A DNA stretch of 64,000 nucleotides from Hyphomicrobiales bacterium (GCA_900472395.1 UCHV01000005.1:189349-253348), one strand, 5' to 3'; numbered from the stretch's first letter, positions 26,111 to 34,556 are shown. The notes: generated from the sequence alone by a model not told the origin. A program made the numbers and translations.

Positions 26111-28102
26111 TTATTCAGCTGCCTCCGTTACTACCTCGGTCGCAGCTGCAAGTGCGGCCCGAACTTCTTCGGGCAAAAGACCAAGTTTTTGGAAGAAGCT
26201 CTGGTTTCGTAATTCGGCATCTCTGAACACTTTCCTATAGCTGAGCACCCTGAGAGACGCACGATGGTTTGGAGAAAATCCGTAGTAGCCAAGTCCATCG
26301 GGGGTCGGGTTCTGGGCAAGGCTTCTCTTGAATCGCTTTCTTGCGCCTTCCGTGAGATCGCAAAGAATAATGCATTCAAACGGCGTATCCTCGTTGATCT
26401 CAGATACCACTTCGCCGTTCTGGTCCCTTACCGTCTTGCTACGAAGCTTCTCGACGTATTCAAGAACTTGATCGACCGGATCACTGGATAGTTGCTCATC
26501 CCCGGGCCTCTTGAACTCGACCACCACCACTGGATCATTCGTCCCCTCGCGGCGGAACCCATACGGGTTGAGAAAGATTAGATCGGGCTCCTTCCTTTCA
26601 CCATCGACACCGAATGCGGACATCGCCTTGTCCGATGCAAAGAAGCTGTAATAGGAAAGCAGGTCATCGACGAGCCACAAATTATGATCGTCGTAGTCCT
26701 TCGTACTGAGCATCTTGCCCATTGGGCAAATCATCTCGTGCAGTGTCTTTTCCCAGTGATAGGATTTTTTATCCTCGTCGGAGTATCTTAAGAGTGATCT
26801 GGCGAGCTGGATTATTTGATGCCGCTTGATGGTATATTCGGCCAATCGTCGTTTCGCGTCCTCACTGACCTTCTGAACGAGCTTATCAATCTGATCCTGC
26901 CGACCTTCACTCGCGTTGGCATCCGCAGCTATAGACGTGATATCTGCCTTAACTTTCTTCTCATGGCGATAGAGGACTGTAAAAAGGCTCTTTCCTATAT
27001 CCTCGTCAGACATTCCAGGTGTCAACTTTTCGACATAGTTGTCGATATCGTCCACGGAGACTGCAAGCTGCGGGTGCTCCTGGAGAAGGTCAACAACTAT
27101 CCGTTTTTGGCCCTTTCGAAGCGTCTTGATGTGAGGTTCTAAGAACGCCTCAGCCGCTTCCAATGCCTTTTCGTGGATTGCCGCAAGCTCCGCTTGAGAA
27201 GCCTTGAAGGAGGTTCTTTCCTGATCAACGTTTGCATCGAGAAATTTGCCTCGAACCACACAAACGTAAGCCTTGCCATTCTCTAAGCCGCTCAGAGCAA
27301 ACTTCTGACCAATTTCAATTGTTTCGACAACTCGACCTTGGGCGGCCAGAAGAATGGCGTTTGAGAAGCCCTGTGAAATATTCTTTTCAACGTAAACGTG
27401 GGTAATTTCCAGCTCGCCAATTTTATTGAAATCGAGGTTTTCCTTTTGCTCGAACTGCTTCTCAACACGGTCGGCAAGGTAGGCTCCGATATCGCGTGGT
27501 GAAGGCCCAATGGCCGCAACCAGCTTCGGCATTCCGCCAGCAATAAACATAGGAAAGAAGTGATGGCAAAGTTGGCGAGTCAGTGGACCCTTGCCAATCG
27601 CTGCGTTTTGATCTGGTCGTATTGAACCTAGAACGATTTGCGTTCCAACATCTTCAACTTTTCCAGGAAGACGCTCTATATTGACTAAGGACTCTTCAAG
27701 TCTTGGATCAAATGAGAAACGAACTTGTTCGCAACCGTCGAGGCCGACCTCGTAAGTGCTCCGCACCAGAATTTCACGAAATACTTTGGCCCAAATAAGA
27801 CGCCCAACACCGCGCCCTCCAATATTCTCTTTTTCGCGAGTGTCGCACGTTTCAAACGATTTCAGATGTTTTCCATTCAATCCGACGCCGTTGTCGGAAA
27901 CCGCAACGTGCTTCAGGTTCTTATCCTTGTCGAAATCAATGCTCACCGTGATCACGCCACGCTTTGCAAACTCCGACACACCGAAGCGCTCTTCAATGGC
28001 GTGCACCGCATTGCTTACTGCCTCGTAGATTGAATAGGACAAACCGGTCCGATTTGACGGCACACGCAGATTGTCAATGCGCCCATTGATATCAAACTTC
28101 AT
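26111..28102 (-). CDS. GHKL (Hsp90/MutL/MORC-type) ATPase fused to a PD-(D/E)xK-like nuclease domain
   Basis: 663 aa from the ATG at 28102, behind GAGGGGGAAG. The N-terminal GHKL fold shows the N-box E27..N31 (YEAVSNAVHAIEE), G1 DNGVGL (about 68-73) and G2 GGRGVGRLIW (about 92-101). A transducer-like segment and a coiled region follow. Near the C-terminus E505-P-D507 and VVVVEFKRPG (E529, K531) form a restriction-type D...ExK site. GHKL proteins with nuclease tails (paraMORC-like) are known from restriction and conflict systems. The defence role is inferred from that and from its neighbours. Confidence 0.75.
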   Translation of the reverse strand: MKFDINGRIDNLRVPSNRTGLSYSIYEAVSNAVHAIEERFGVSEFAKRGVITVSIDFDKDKNLKHVAVSDNGVGLNGKHLKSFETCDTREKENIGGRGVGRLIWAKVFREILVRSTYEVGLDGCEQVRFSFDPRLEESLVNIERLPGKVEDVGTQIVLGSIRPDQNAAIGKGPLTRQLCHHFFPMFIAGGMPKLVAAIGPSPRDIGAYLADRVEKQFEQKENLDFNKIGELEITHVYVEKNISQGFSNAILLAAQGRVVETIEIGQKFALSGLENGKAYVCVVRGKFLDANVDQERTSFKASQAELAAIHEKALEAAEAFLEPHIKTLRKGQKRIVVDLLQEHPQLAVSVDDIDNYVEKLTPGMSDEDIGKSLFTVLYRHEKKVKADITSIAADANASEGRQDQIDKLVQKVSEDAKRRLAEYTIKRHQIIQLARSLLRYSDEDKKSYHWEKTLHEMICPMGKMLSTKDYDDHNLWLVDDLLSYYSFFASDKAMSAFGVDGERKEPDLIFLNPYGFRREGTNDPVVVVEFKRPGDEQLSSDPVDQVLEYVEKLRSKTVRDQNGEVVSEINEDTPFECIILCDLTEGARKRFKRSLAQNPTPDGLGYYGFSPNHRASLRVLSYRKVFRDAELRNQSFFQKLGLLPEEVRAALAAATEVVTEAAE

Positions 28103-28210
28103 CAGCTTCCCCCTCGCCGTCCCGAACATAAAGCTATTTAAGGTTGATTATCAATCGGACAATCGATGATAGTTTGCGGAATAAGATAGGCTGGGAAGCA
28201 CACTCTGCGT

Positions 28211-28280
28211 CACATTGAGCTGAGATGTTGAAATATATATTGCGACTCTGCGGAGTGCTCACCGTATGCGGCTCAATGTG
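28211..28280. repeat. 10-bp perfect inverted repeat around the XRE stop
   Basis: CACATTGAGC (28211-28220) and GCTCAATGTG (28271-28280) are exact complements flanking 50 bases. The right arm overlaps the XRE stop codon. It may be a regulator operator in front of the GHKL gene or an mRNA stem. Confidence 0.45.
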
Positions 28281-28623
28281 GATCAACGATCCACCTTACG
28301 CCCGCTCCAAATGAATACGTCGCAGGGGTCGCCTCAACGTTCTTGGAACTTAGACCCAAGACAAGTTTATCAAGAGCATCTTGATTGATTGCGTCGTAGC
28401 GGTTTTTCTCCAATCGCGCGACAAAACTTGGATCGACCCCAGCAACTTTCGCCAATTCTCTCTGACTTATGTCAGCGAGGCCTCGTGTAGCCCTGATTAT
28501 TCGCCCACCAAAATGATCCGGGTCGCTACCTTGAAAAACGATTTCTGATTTCCGCCAACGCACTCCACCTCCGCGCCCGCTTGACGGTTCGGTAAACTCG
28601 ACGCCAGCTAAGGTTGGATTCAA
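28273..28623 (-). CDS. XRE-family HTH regulator
   Basis: 116 aa. A helix-turn-helix at residues about 40-95 (IIRATRGLADISQRELAKVA, then DPSFVARLEKNRYDAINQDA) sits between an arginine/glycine-rich N-terminus and a short tail. It lies upstream of, and on the same strand as, the GHKL-nuclease gene, 170 bases away, with an inverted repeat in between. Probably an autoregulated controller of that gene, as is common in defence loci; this is inference. Confidence 0.82.
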   Translation of the reverse strand: MNPTLAGVEFTEPSSGRGGGVRWRKSEIVFQGSDPDHFGGRIIRATRGLADISQRELAKVAGVDPSFVARLEKNRYDAINQDALDKLVLGLSSKNVEATPATYSFGAGVRWIVDPH

Positions 28624-28674
28624 ACAAGAAGCCTAAATTCGTGACTCAAATGCGAAGGAAGAAACATCGGTCGC

Positions 28675-29208
28675 TTGTCCGAACCGTCGTGCGTGGCAAT
28701 CATTACGGTTCCATCGGCATGGAGGCTCAGCGACGTCGATGACGCTGCAAAAATCATTTTGACGGACAAGGGGGGTGTCAAGACATGTCTGCACCCAACC
28801 TCGAAACACAAGCGTGGCTGGGAAATTGACGCAGGTGAATTGCTAGAGACCGGCAAAAAGCTGATCATCTTCACGCAAGAAGGCACGGTCGTTTACGAAG
28901 ACTTCGAGCTTACGGCAACCGTTTTCGACAAGCTTACCGTGTGCGATCCTCGACATATCAGAGCACTGAGTATATTCCAAAAATGCGGCACACTCACCGA
29001 CAAGCAAGTGGCGATGATCGCCCTTCAGCCTTCGGATAGAATGGAAGCAATCTTTCGCCGTGACCAACCGGCGAGCCGAGCGGCTTCAAGGTTAAAGCCG
29101 CCGCTACGCGTCGGCCAAAGGGCTGCAAGCAGCCAAATTGACGGGCTAAAGCCCGAAGTTTTTCGAGTTCGATTGCAAGCCATTCGGCCGTGTAGTTATG
29201 GTCCATAG
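28675..29208 (+). CDS. Hypothetical protein running into structured element B (probably 3'-truncated)
   Basis: The frame opens with a TTG (a GTG six codons on is as likely). Residues to about 133 look like a real, mixed alpha/beta protein (VAIITVPSAWRLSDVDDAAK, then WEIDAGELLETGKKLIIFT). From 29095 the frame is translated element B sequence, so the native C-terminus appears to have been replaced. It is divergent from the XRE gene. Function unknown. Confidence 0.45.
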   Translation: MSEPSCVAIITVPSAWRLSDVDDAAKIILTDKGGVKTCLHPTSKHKRGWEIDAGELLETGKKLIIFTQEGTVVYEDFELTATVFDKLTVCDPRHIRALSIFQKCGTLTDKQVAMIALQPSDRMEAIFRRDQPASRAASRLKPPLRVGQRAASSQIDGLKPEVFRVRLQAIRPCSYGP

Positions 29209-29312
29209 TCCGAATAGCTTGCACTCTCTGTTAAAGCGGATTCCGTCTGGTCGACGGAAACTTCGGACATGAAGTTCCTTGCCGGTAAGCTGCGCCGCTG
29301 ATATTTGAAAAC
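29095..29312 (+). repeat. Structured end element B (~220 nt, multi-hairpin)
   Basis: Same order of parts as element A: AAAGCCGCCGCTACGCG; GGCTGC/GCAGCC; CGGGCT/AGCCCG; GCAAGC-C-ATTCGG/CCGAAT-A-GCTTGC (29175-29187 with 29209-29221), with the same conserved C-A mismatch as A; a TTATG/CATAG tip; and TTCCGTC/GACGGAA (29241-29259). Stem differences from A are compensatory. It too ends at a gapR 3' fragment. Confidence 0.75.
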
Positions 29313-29501
29313 GACGACATCAAGGATGTCTACGGCGAGGCAAAGTCGATGGGTTACGATACCAAGATCATGAAAAAGGTCATCGCCCTTCGCAAGAAGG
29401 ACGACCAGGAGCGCATGGAAGAGGATCTCATCCTCGATACCTACCTCTCCGCTCTCGGCATGATCCCGGGCGCCGGCACCGAGGAAGATGAAGCGGCCTG
29501 A
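29313..29501 (+). pseudogene. gapR: gapR (DUF2312/UPF0335) 3' fragment B, probably the displaced native gene end
   Basis: The frame encodes [20 protein letters not shown], then [20 protein letters not shown] and [20 protein letters not shown] with a TGA stop: the C-terminal 62 residues of GapR. The N-terminal third is missing; upstream lies element B. Composition matches the core DNA to its right, and the gene's own terminator follows at 29531. This marks the right edge of inserted DNA. Without the 5' part it is not a functional gene. Confidence 0.88.
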
Positions 29502-29530
29502 TCGGCGGCTTCACTCCCGAATGCTCTTGA

Positions 29531-29560
29531 GGGCGGCCGCGCAAGCGAGCCGCCCTTTTT
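29531..29560 (+). terminator. Rho-independent terminator of native gapR
   Basis: GGGCGGC, an 11-base loop, GCCGCCC, then TTTTT. It lies 30 bases after the gapR stop. Confidence 0.85.
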
Positions 29561-29650
29561 CTCATTTTTCTTTCGCGAACCAGCTTGCCTTTCGTCAACG
29601 AATGGCACGTCCACAAAGTCTATGACGCTTCGTGAGAACGGAGTTCGATC

Positions 29651-30880
29651 ATGGCCGCTGTCGACCGCAAGAAACCTCAGCCGAACGAACGGCGCGGCGG
29701 CGTACCCCGCGGTCTGCTGCAGACCGGTCCGGTGCTCTTTTCCTACGGTTTCCGCCCGTTCTTTCTCGGCGCCGCCCTCTGGGCCTGCGCAGCCATGGCG
29801 CTTGGGATGGCCGCCATGGCCGGCCTGTTCAAATTTGCCGGCGATTATGGCGTTTACGCCTGGCACGCCCATGAGATGTTGTTCGGTTTCGGCTCTGCGG
29901 TCCTTGCCGGTTTTCTGTTGACCTCCATACCCAACTGGACGGGCCGTCTGCCCGTGTCCGGCAAGCCGCTTGCCTGCCTGTTCGCGCTCTGGTGTTTTGG
30001 CCGCATTGCCATGCTGATGCCCGGCACGCTGGGCCTTATGCCGGCTGCGGTAATCGATGCGTCTTTCCTGCCGGCATTGCTGGCGATCTGCATGATCGAG
30101 GTTGTTGCCGGCAGGCGCTGGGCGAACCTGAAGATCATGTTCGGGCTCGGCCTGCTTTCGGCCGCCAATATCGGCTTCCACTACGAAACCGTGGTCTTCG
30201 GCGCGCCGGATTACGCATCGCGTCTGGCAGCCGCTGCTTATACGCTGCTCGTCACCATCGTCGGCGGGCGCATGCTGCCGAGCTTCACCCGCAACTGGCT
30301 GGCCAAACAGGGCCGCACGGATTTCCCCAGCCCGCATGCCCCGTTCGACACGATAACGATTGCCGTGTCGGTCATGACCCTGCTCATCTGGACCGCCGCT
30401 CCGGATGAACCGACGACCGCCGCCATCTGCATGGTTGCCGCCGCCCTTCAATTCATCCGTCTTTATCGTTGGCGCGGCTGGACGGTTCGGGCAGAACCGC
30501 TCGTTCTGATCCTGCACCTCGCCTATCTTTTTGTTCCGCTCGGTCTTGTGACGATGGCCGCTGCCGCCATGCGATGGATGGACCCGCCCGCGGCTATTCA
30601 CGTCGTCACTATCGGCACGATGTCGAGCATGATGCTGGCGGTAATGACCCGCGCCACCCGCGGCCATACCGGCCGTCAGATGACCTCATCGCTGCCGACG
30701 AACATCTCTTACGCCGCGATCCTTCTATGCGCCGCGATCCGCCCCCTCTCCGCATTCCTCCCGGAACAACTGGATCTGATCCACGCGTCCGCCGCCATTT
30801 TGTGGCTGGCGGCATTTGCGCTTCATCTTTGCGAATACGGCCCGATGCTGACAAGGGTCAGGCGCCGGCCCAACGGCTGA
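29651..30880 (+). CDS. nnrS: NnrS family heme/copper membrane protein
   Basis: 409 aa; ATG behind GGAG. About twelve hydrophobic helices. The N-terminal signature YGFRPFFLGAALWA and WHAHEMLFGFGSAVLAGFLL carries the conserved histidines of NnrS, a heme-copper protein linked to nitric-oxide and nitrosative-stress tolerance. No denitrification genes are nearby, so the role is probably general protection. First intact core gene right of the integration site. Confidence 0.9.
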   Translation: MAAVDRKKPQPNERRGGVPRGLLQTGPVLFSYGFRPFFLGAALWACAAMALGMAAMAGLFKFAGDYGVYAWHAHEMLFGFGSAVLAGFLLTSIPNWTGRLPVSGKPLACLFALWCFGRIAMLMPGTLGLMPAAVIDASFLPALLAICMIEVVAGRRWANLKIMFGLGLLSAANIGFHYETVVFGAPDYASRLAAAAYTLLVTIVGGRMLPSFTRNWLAKQGRTDFPSPHAPFDTITIAVSVMTLLIWTAAPDEPTTAAICMVAAALQFIRLYRWRGWTVRAEPLVLILHLAYLFVPLGLVTMAAAAMRWMDPPAAIHVVTIGTMSSMMLAVMTRATRGHTGRQMTSSLPTNISYAAILLCAAIRPLSAFLPEQLDLIHASAAILWLAAFALHLCEYGPMLTRVRRRPNG

Positions 30881-30885
30881 ACAGC

Positions 30886-30917
30886 AAAAAGCCCGCCGAG
30901 AGCGATCACGGCAGGCT
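30886..30917 (-). terminator. Terminator of the DUF882 gene
   Basis: Read on the minus strand: GCCTGCCG, loop, CGGCGGGC, then TTTTTGC. It lies between convergent nnrS and DUF882. Confidence 0.8.
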
Positions 30918-30940
30918 TATGATTGAAGTCGAACTTGCGC

Positions 30941-32773
30941 TTAGAAGCGGCCCGGATCGATTGCCACCGGATGCGCCGGCTTGAAGCCGTCGTTCATCGC
31001 AGCGTTGTCCGTGCTGAACGAGCGTGAAACACGCGGCGCCTTGGCCGTGGCTTCCGCCTTGCCCTTCACCTGTGCCCATTGCGTCAGCATGTCACCGGTC
31101 AGAGCCTTGTCGGCCGGTGCTGCCTGCGAGGGAGCGGCATTGGCTGTCGGCGCCTGGCGGATAGCCGCCTTGCCAGCAGGCTTCGGCGCATCGAAGCCAT
31201 CGCCAAACACGGCACGGCCGGCATTGTTGCCCGCACTCGGGTTAGCGAGCGCGACCTGAACCGGACGCTTGCCGGGAAGCGGAACGGATGCGTCGGTCGA
31301 ACGGCCGTGTTCCGCGCTTTGCGCAAGAGCAGCAACAAGTTCAGGTGTCAGAGCCTGCGAACCTTCCGCCACGGCGCCACCGGAGGCCAGATGCTGGGCC
31401 TGCGCGTCGAGCGTGTTGGGAACCGCATGCGGCGCTGCGGCCGCAAGCTGCTGCGATTGCTGGGCCGGCAACGACGCATTCATCGGAGCGGCGGAGAAGG
31501 CCGGACGATGAGCAGGCACCGGCAGGGAAGCCACATTGATCTCGGCAGACTTCATCGCGGCGGCATATGCCGTCATCGTGCCGCCTTCGGCATCGCCCTT
31601 CATGCCGCGGGGGCCAAGCAGGGTCGGAACCGGAATGTTATACTGCTGCAGATCGGCGAAAGTCTCGCCATTCTGCGGCGTAGGAAGCGCTGCCTGCAAT
31701 GCGTCCTGAGCGGCGCTGCGGCCACCCGGGGAATAAAGCGCGTTTGCAAGGCTCGTGCCGTTGTCCTGGCGGAAAGCCGGACGCGACTGCGGAACGGGCG
31801 CATCGATTGTCGGAGCCTGCGGTTCGGCAGAGGCCACCATGACCGGCGCGCCCTCGCCCTCGTCTGCCATGGCAGGCGCCGAAGGACGACCGGGAGCTGA
31901 AGGTGCCGGCGTGGCGATGGCTTCGGGATCTTCGTCCTCGTCGCCGCCGCCAAACAGCATGGCCAGCAGGTTCTTCTTTTTCTTCACGGTCGCAGAAGAA
32001 GCCGGGCCAGCCGTGCTGGCAACCTCGATCGAGTCAGCCCCGACACGCTTCTTGTATTCGGCCAGCGCCTGGTCGTAACCCGGCAGCGGCTTGCCATCGG
32101 AAGGAAGATGGATGGTGTTGCCCCTCGGGAAGATGCGGGCCAGTTCGTCGCGCGACATGCGCGGCCAGGCGCGAACGCCGCCGACATCCAGATGCACGAA
32201 CGGAGAACCGGAAGTCGGATAGAAACCGACGCCGCCGACCTGAAGCTGCATGGCGGTCGCACGCAGCGTCGAAAGTTTCACGCCGGGGATGAAGAAGTCC
32301 ATCGCCTTGCCCTGCGTATGCTGGCTGTTCTTTGCGACACCCTTGGTGCGCGAACGCAGCATGCCGTTGGTGGTCGGCGAGCGATATGCGGAAACGATGT
32401 GGATGTAATCCTTGGCGCCGACGCGACGGTAGACTTCCCAGACCAGATCGAAGAGACGCGGGTCCATCTTCGTCGGTTCGTTGCGGCGCCAGTCGCGCAG
32501 GAACTGGTTAAGCTGCGCCAGACCCTTGGGGTCGAAACGGCCATTGCGCTTGAAGACGATCTCCGCCTTCTCCCGCGTATGCGTGTAATAAAGCTTGAGG
32601 CTGCGGGTCTCTGCCGAGGCACCGGTTGCCGAAGCAGCAGAGATCAATGGCAGGGCGACCACGCTGACCGCGGCAGCAGCGACAACGCGCTTGGAAAACG
32701 ACAGGCAGCGCGCGGCCAAACCGCTGCGCCATGTCCCATTTCCGGGCGTGGTGTTTTCGTTCTGATACGGCAA
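30941..32773 (-). CDS. DUF882 (YcbK/peptidase M15-like) exported cell-wall protein
   Basis: 610 aa from a TTG at 32773 with GGGGAT upstream; longer in-frame starts are not supported. A cationic N-terminus and hydrophobic segment (KRVVAAAAVSVVALPLISAA) act as signal or anchor. Residues about 60-210 are the DUF882 domain: SAYRSPTTN, SQHTQGKAMDFFI and SPFVHLDVGGVRAWPR keep the H-x6-D and H zinc-ligand pattern of M15-type peptidases. The remaining ~400 residues are a low-complexity Ala/Pro-rich tail. Probably a periplasmic peptidoglycan hydrolase-like protein. Confidence 0.85.
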   Translation of the reverse strand: MPYQNENTTPGNGTWRSGLAARCLSFSKRVVAAAAVSVVALPLISAASATGASAETRSLKLYYTHTREKAEIVFKRNGRFDPKGLAQLNQFLRDWRRNEPTKMDPRLFDLVWEVYRRVGAKDYIHIVSAYRSPTTNGMLRSRTKGVAKNSQHTQGKAMDFFIPGVKLSTLRATAMQLQVGGVGFYPTSGSPFVHLDVGGVRAWPRMSRDELARIFPRGNTIHLPSDGKPLPGYDQALAEYKKRVGADSIEVASTAGPASSATVKKKKNLLAMLFGGGDEDEDPEAIATPAPSAPGRPSAPAMADEGEGAPVMVASAEPQAPTIDAPVPQSRPAFRQDNGTSLANALYSPGGRSAAQDALQAALPTPQNGETFADLQQYNIPVPTLLGPRGMKGDAEGGTMTAYAAAMKSAEINVASLPVPAHRPAFSAAPMNASLPAQQSQQLAAAAPHAVPNTLDAQAQHLASGGAVAEGSQALTPELVAALAQSAEHGRSTDASVPLPGKRPVQVALANPSAGNNAGRAVFGDGFDAPKPAGKAAIRQAPTANAAPSQAAPADKALTGDMLTQWAQVKGKAEATAKAPRVSRSFSTDNAAMNDGFKPAHPVAIDPGRF

Positions 32774-33020
32774 GTCGATCCCCGTCCGATGACAGCACAG
32801 CCAGTGCTGCTTCACATGACTGTGAAATGCGGTCACACCATGGCAAAATCGCCACATGCCCACAAGTAATTCTTTTATAGTCAACAAACGACTTATAAAA
32901 GATTGACAGGGTTTACCAGCCCAGACTTGCGTCAGGATTAACAGGAAAGATCGCCGCAATAGCGATCTTTATGGACCATAACTGGTCTTGACCCCGCTCA
33001 CGCAGCTTTTGCGCGCATGA

Positions 33021-34556
33021 TCAGGCGGCTTCACGCAGCGGATTGTCGGGGTCGATTCCGTAATCCTTGAGCTTGCGATAAAGCGTCGAGCGACCGATTC
33101 CGAGTTTGCGCGCCACCTGGCTCATCTGCCCGCGGTAGAATTTCAGCGCAAAACGGATCAGCTCCTCTTCCACATCCGCCAGCTTGCGCACCTCACCAGC
33201 GTCATCGGTGCTGACGATGACGTTGTCGGGAACATGCAGCGGCAGATGGTGGGCGGAAAGTTCATGGCGCTCGCCGGCATACTGACCGGCCTCATCGACG
33301 CGCGCCGATGAGGCCGACGCCTGATGCGGCAACTCGACGGCGATTGCGCGCAGTTCCTCGGTGCGGAACTCGGGCAGCTGCGCCGCGATCTGCGGAAAAT
33401 CGTCTTCCGTCAGTTCGTCGCCGCTGGCCAGAACGACCGCACGGAAGATCGAGTTTTCGAGCTGGCGGATATTGCCCGGCCAGTCGTAGGCGGTCAGCAG
33501 CGCCAGCGCGCCGGCATTGAGCGTCAGGTTACGGTCGAGCTTCTGCTCAACCGAAAAGCGCTCGGTGAAGACGCGGGCGAGATGCGGAATGTCTTCCTTG
33601 CGGCGACGCAGCGCCGGAATGGTGATCGGGAAGACATTGAGACGGTAATAAAGATCCTCGCGGAACCGCCCGGCGCGGACTTCCTCGATCAGGTCCTTGT
33701 TGGTGGCCGAGATCAGCCGCACATCGACCTTCTGGGTCTTGGAGGAACCGACCGTCTCGATTTCGCCTTGCTGAACGGCGCGCAACAGTTTCACCTGCAC
33801 GTCGAGCGGCAAGTCGCCGATCTCGTCGAGAAACAGCGTGCCGCCGTCGGCTTCCACGAATTTGCCGGTATGGCGGTCGATGGCGCCGGTAAACGCACCC
33901 TTTTCATGGCCGAACAGGATGCTTTCGACGAGATTATGCGGAATGGCACCGCAGTTGACGGTGATGAACGGCTTGCCCGCACGGTCGCTGCCGCTCTGTA
34001 TGGCGCGCGCCACCATTTCCTTGCCGACGCCGGATTCGCCTTCCAGCACGACCGGAATACCCGAATGGGCGGCGCGCTCGGCGAGATCGATCACGCGCAG
34101 CATGTCCGGGCTGGCGGAAACGATATCGGCAAAGCCGATCGGTCCTGTACGGCCCTTGCGCACGGTGCGCGTCTTCGTTTCGCGCTGATCGAGCTTCAAC
34201 GCGTTGGCGATGGAGGCCGCGATACGCTCCGGCGAAACCGGCTTGACGACAAAATCGAACGCACCGGCCCGCATGGCCTGAACGACCGTTTCGATCGAAC
34301 CCTGCCCGGTCTGCACGATGATTGGAATGTTGAGGTTCAGCTCGTTGGCCGCATCCAGAAAACCGAGGCCATCCAGCTCCGGCATCATGAGGTCCAGAAC
34401 GACGGCATTGAACTGCGCGCGGTTGCGACGAAGGAACTCAAGCGCGATCCGGCCGTTTTCGGCCAGATGACAGGAATGACCATGACGCTCCACGGCGTTC
34501 TTCAAAAGACGACGTTGTACCGGATCGTCGTCCACGACAAGAATGTGCGCAGTCAT
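33021..34556 (-). CDS. Sigma-54-dependent response regulator (REC-AAA+-Fis HTH)
   Basis: 511 aa from the ATG at 34556, behind GGGAGCGAGC. REC domain at residues 1-120 (HILVVDDDPVQRR, LDLMMPELDG), AAA+ domain about 145-380 with Walker A GESGVGKE, sigma-54 contact loop GAFTGA and Walker B GGTLFLDEIGDLP, and a Fis-type HTH at the end (QVARKLGIGRSTLYRKLKDY). No histidine kinase is adjacent, so it is an orphan here. Divergent from pepF. Confidence 0.93.
   Translation of the reverse strand: MTAHILVVDDDPVQRRLLKNAVERHGHSCHLAENGRIALEFLRRNRAQFNAVVLDLMMPELDGLGFLDAANELNLNIPIIVQTGQGSIETVVQAMRAGAFDFVVKPVSPERIAASIANALKLDQRETKTRTVRKGRTGPIGFADIVSASPDMLRVIDLAERAAHSGIPVVLEGESGVGKEMVARAIQSGSDRAGKPFITVNCGAIPHNLVESILFGHEKGAFTGAIDRHTGKFVEADGGTLFLDEIGDLPLDVQVKLLRAVQQGEIETVGSSKTQKVDVRLISATNKDLIEEVRAGRFREDLYYRLNVFPITIPALRRRKEDIPHLARVFTERFSVEQKLDRNLTLNAGALALLTAYDWPGNIRQLENSIFRAVVLASGDELTEDDFPQIAAQLPEFRTEELRAIAVELPHQASASSARVDEAGQYAGERHELSAHHLPLHVPDNVIVSTDDAGEVRKLADVEEELIRFALKFYRGQMSQVARKLGIGRSTLYRKLKDYGIDPDNPLREAA

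Noticed and set aside
23487..29312. Retron msr-msd as explanation for the structured elements
   Set aside because: No reverse transcriptase is encoded in the window, and the elements lie at gene-fragment junctions rather than upstream of an RT.
23487..29312. CRISPR array
   Set aside because: Only two long copies, 5.6 kb apart, with no short repeats, spacers or cas genes.
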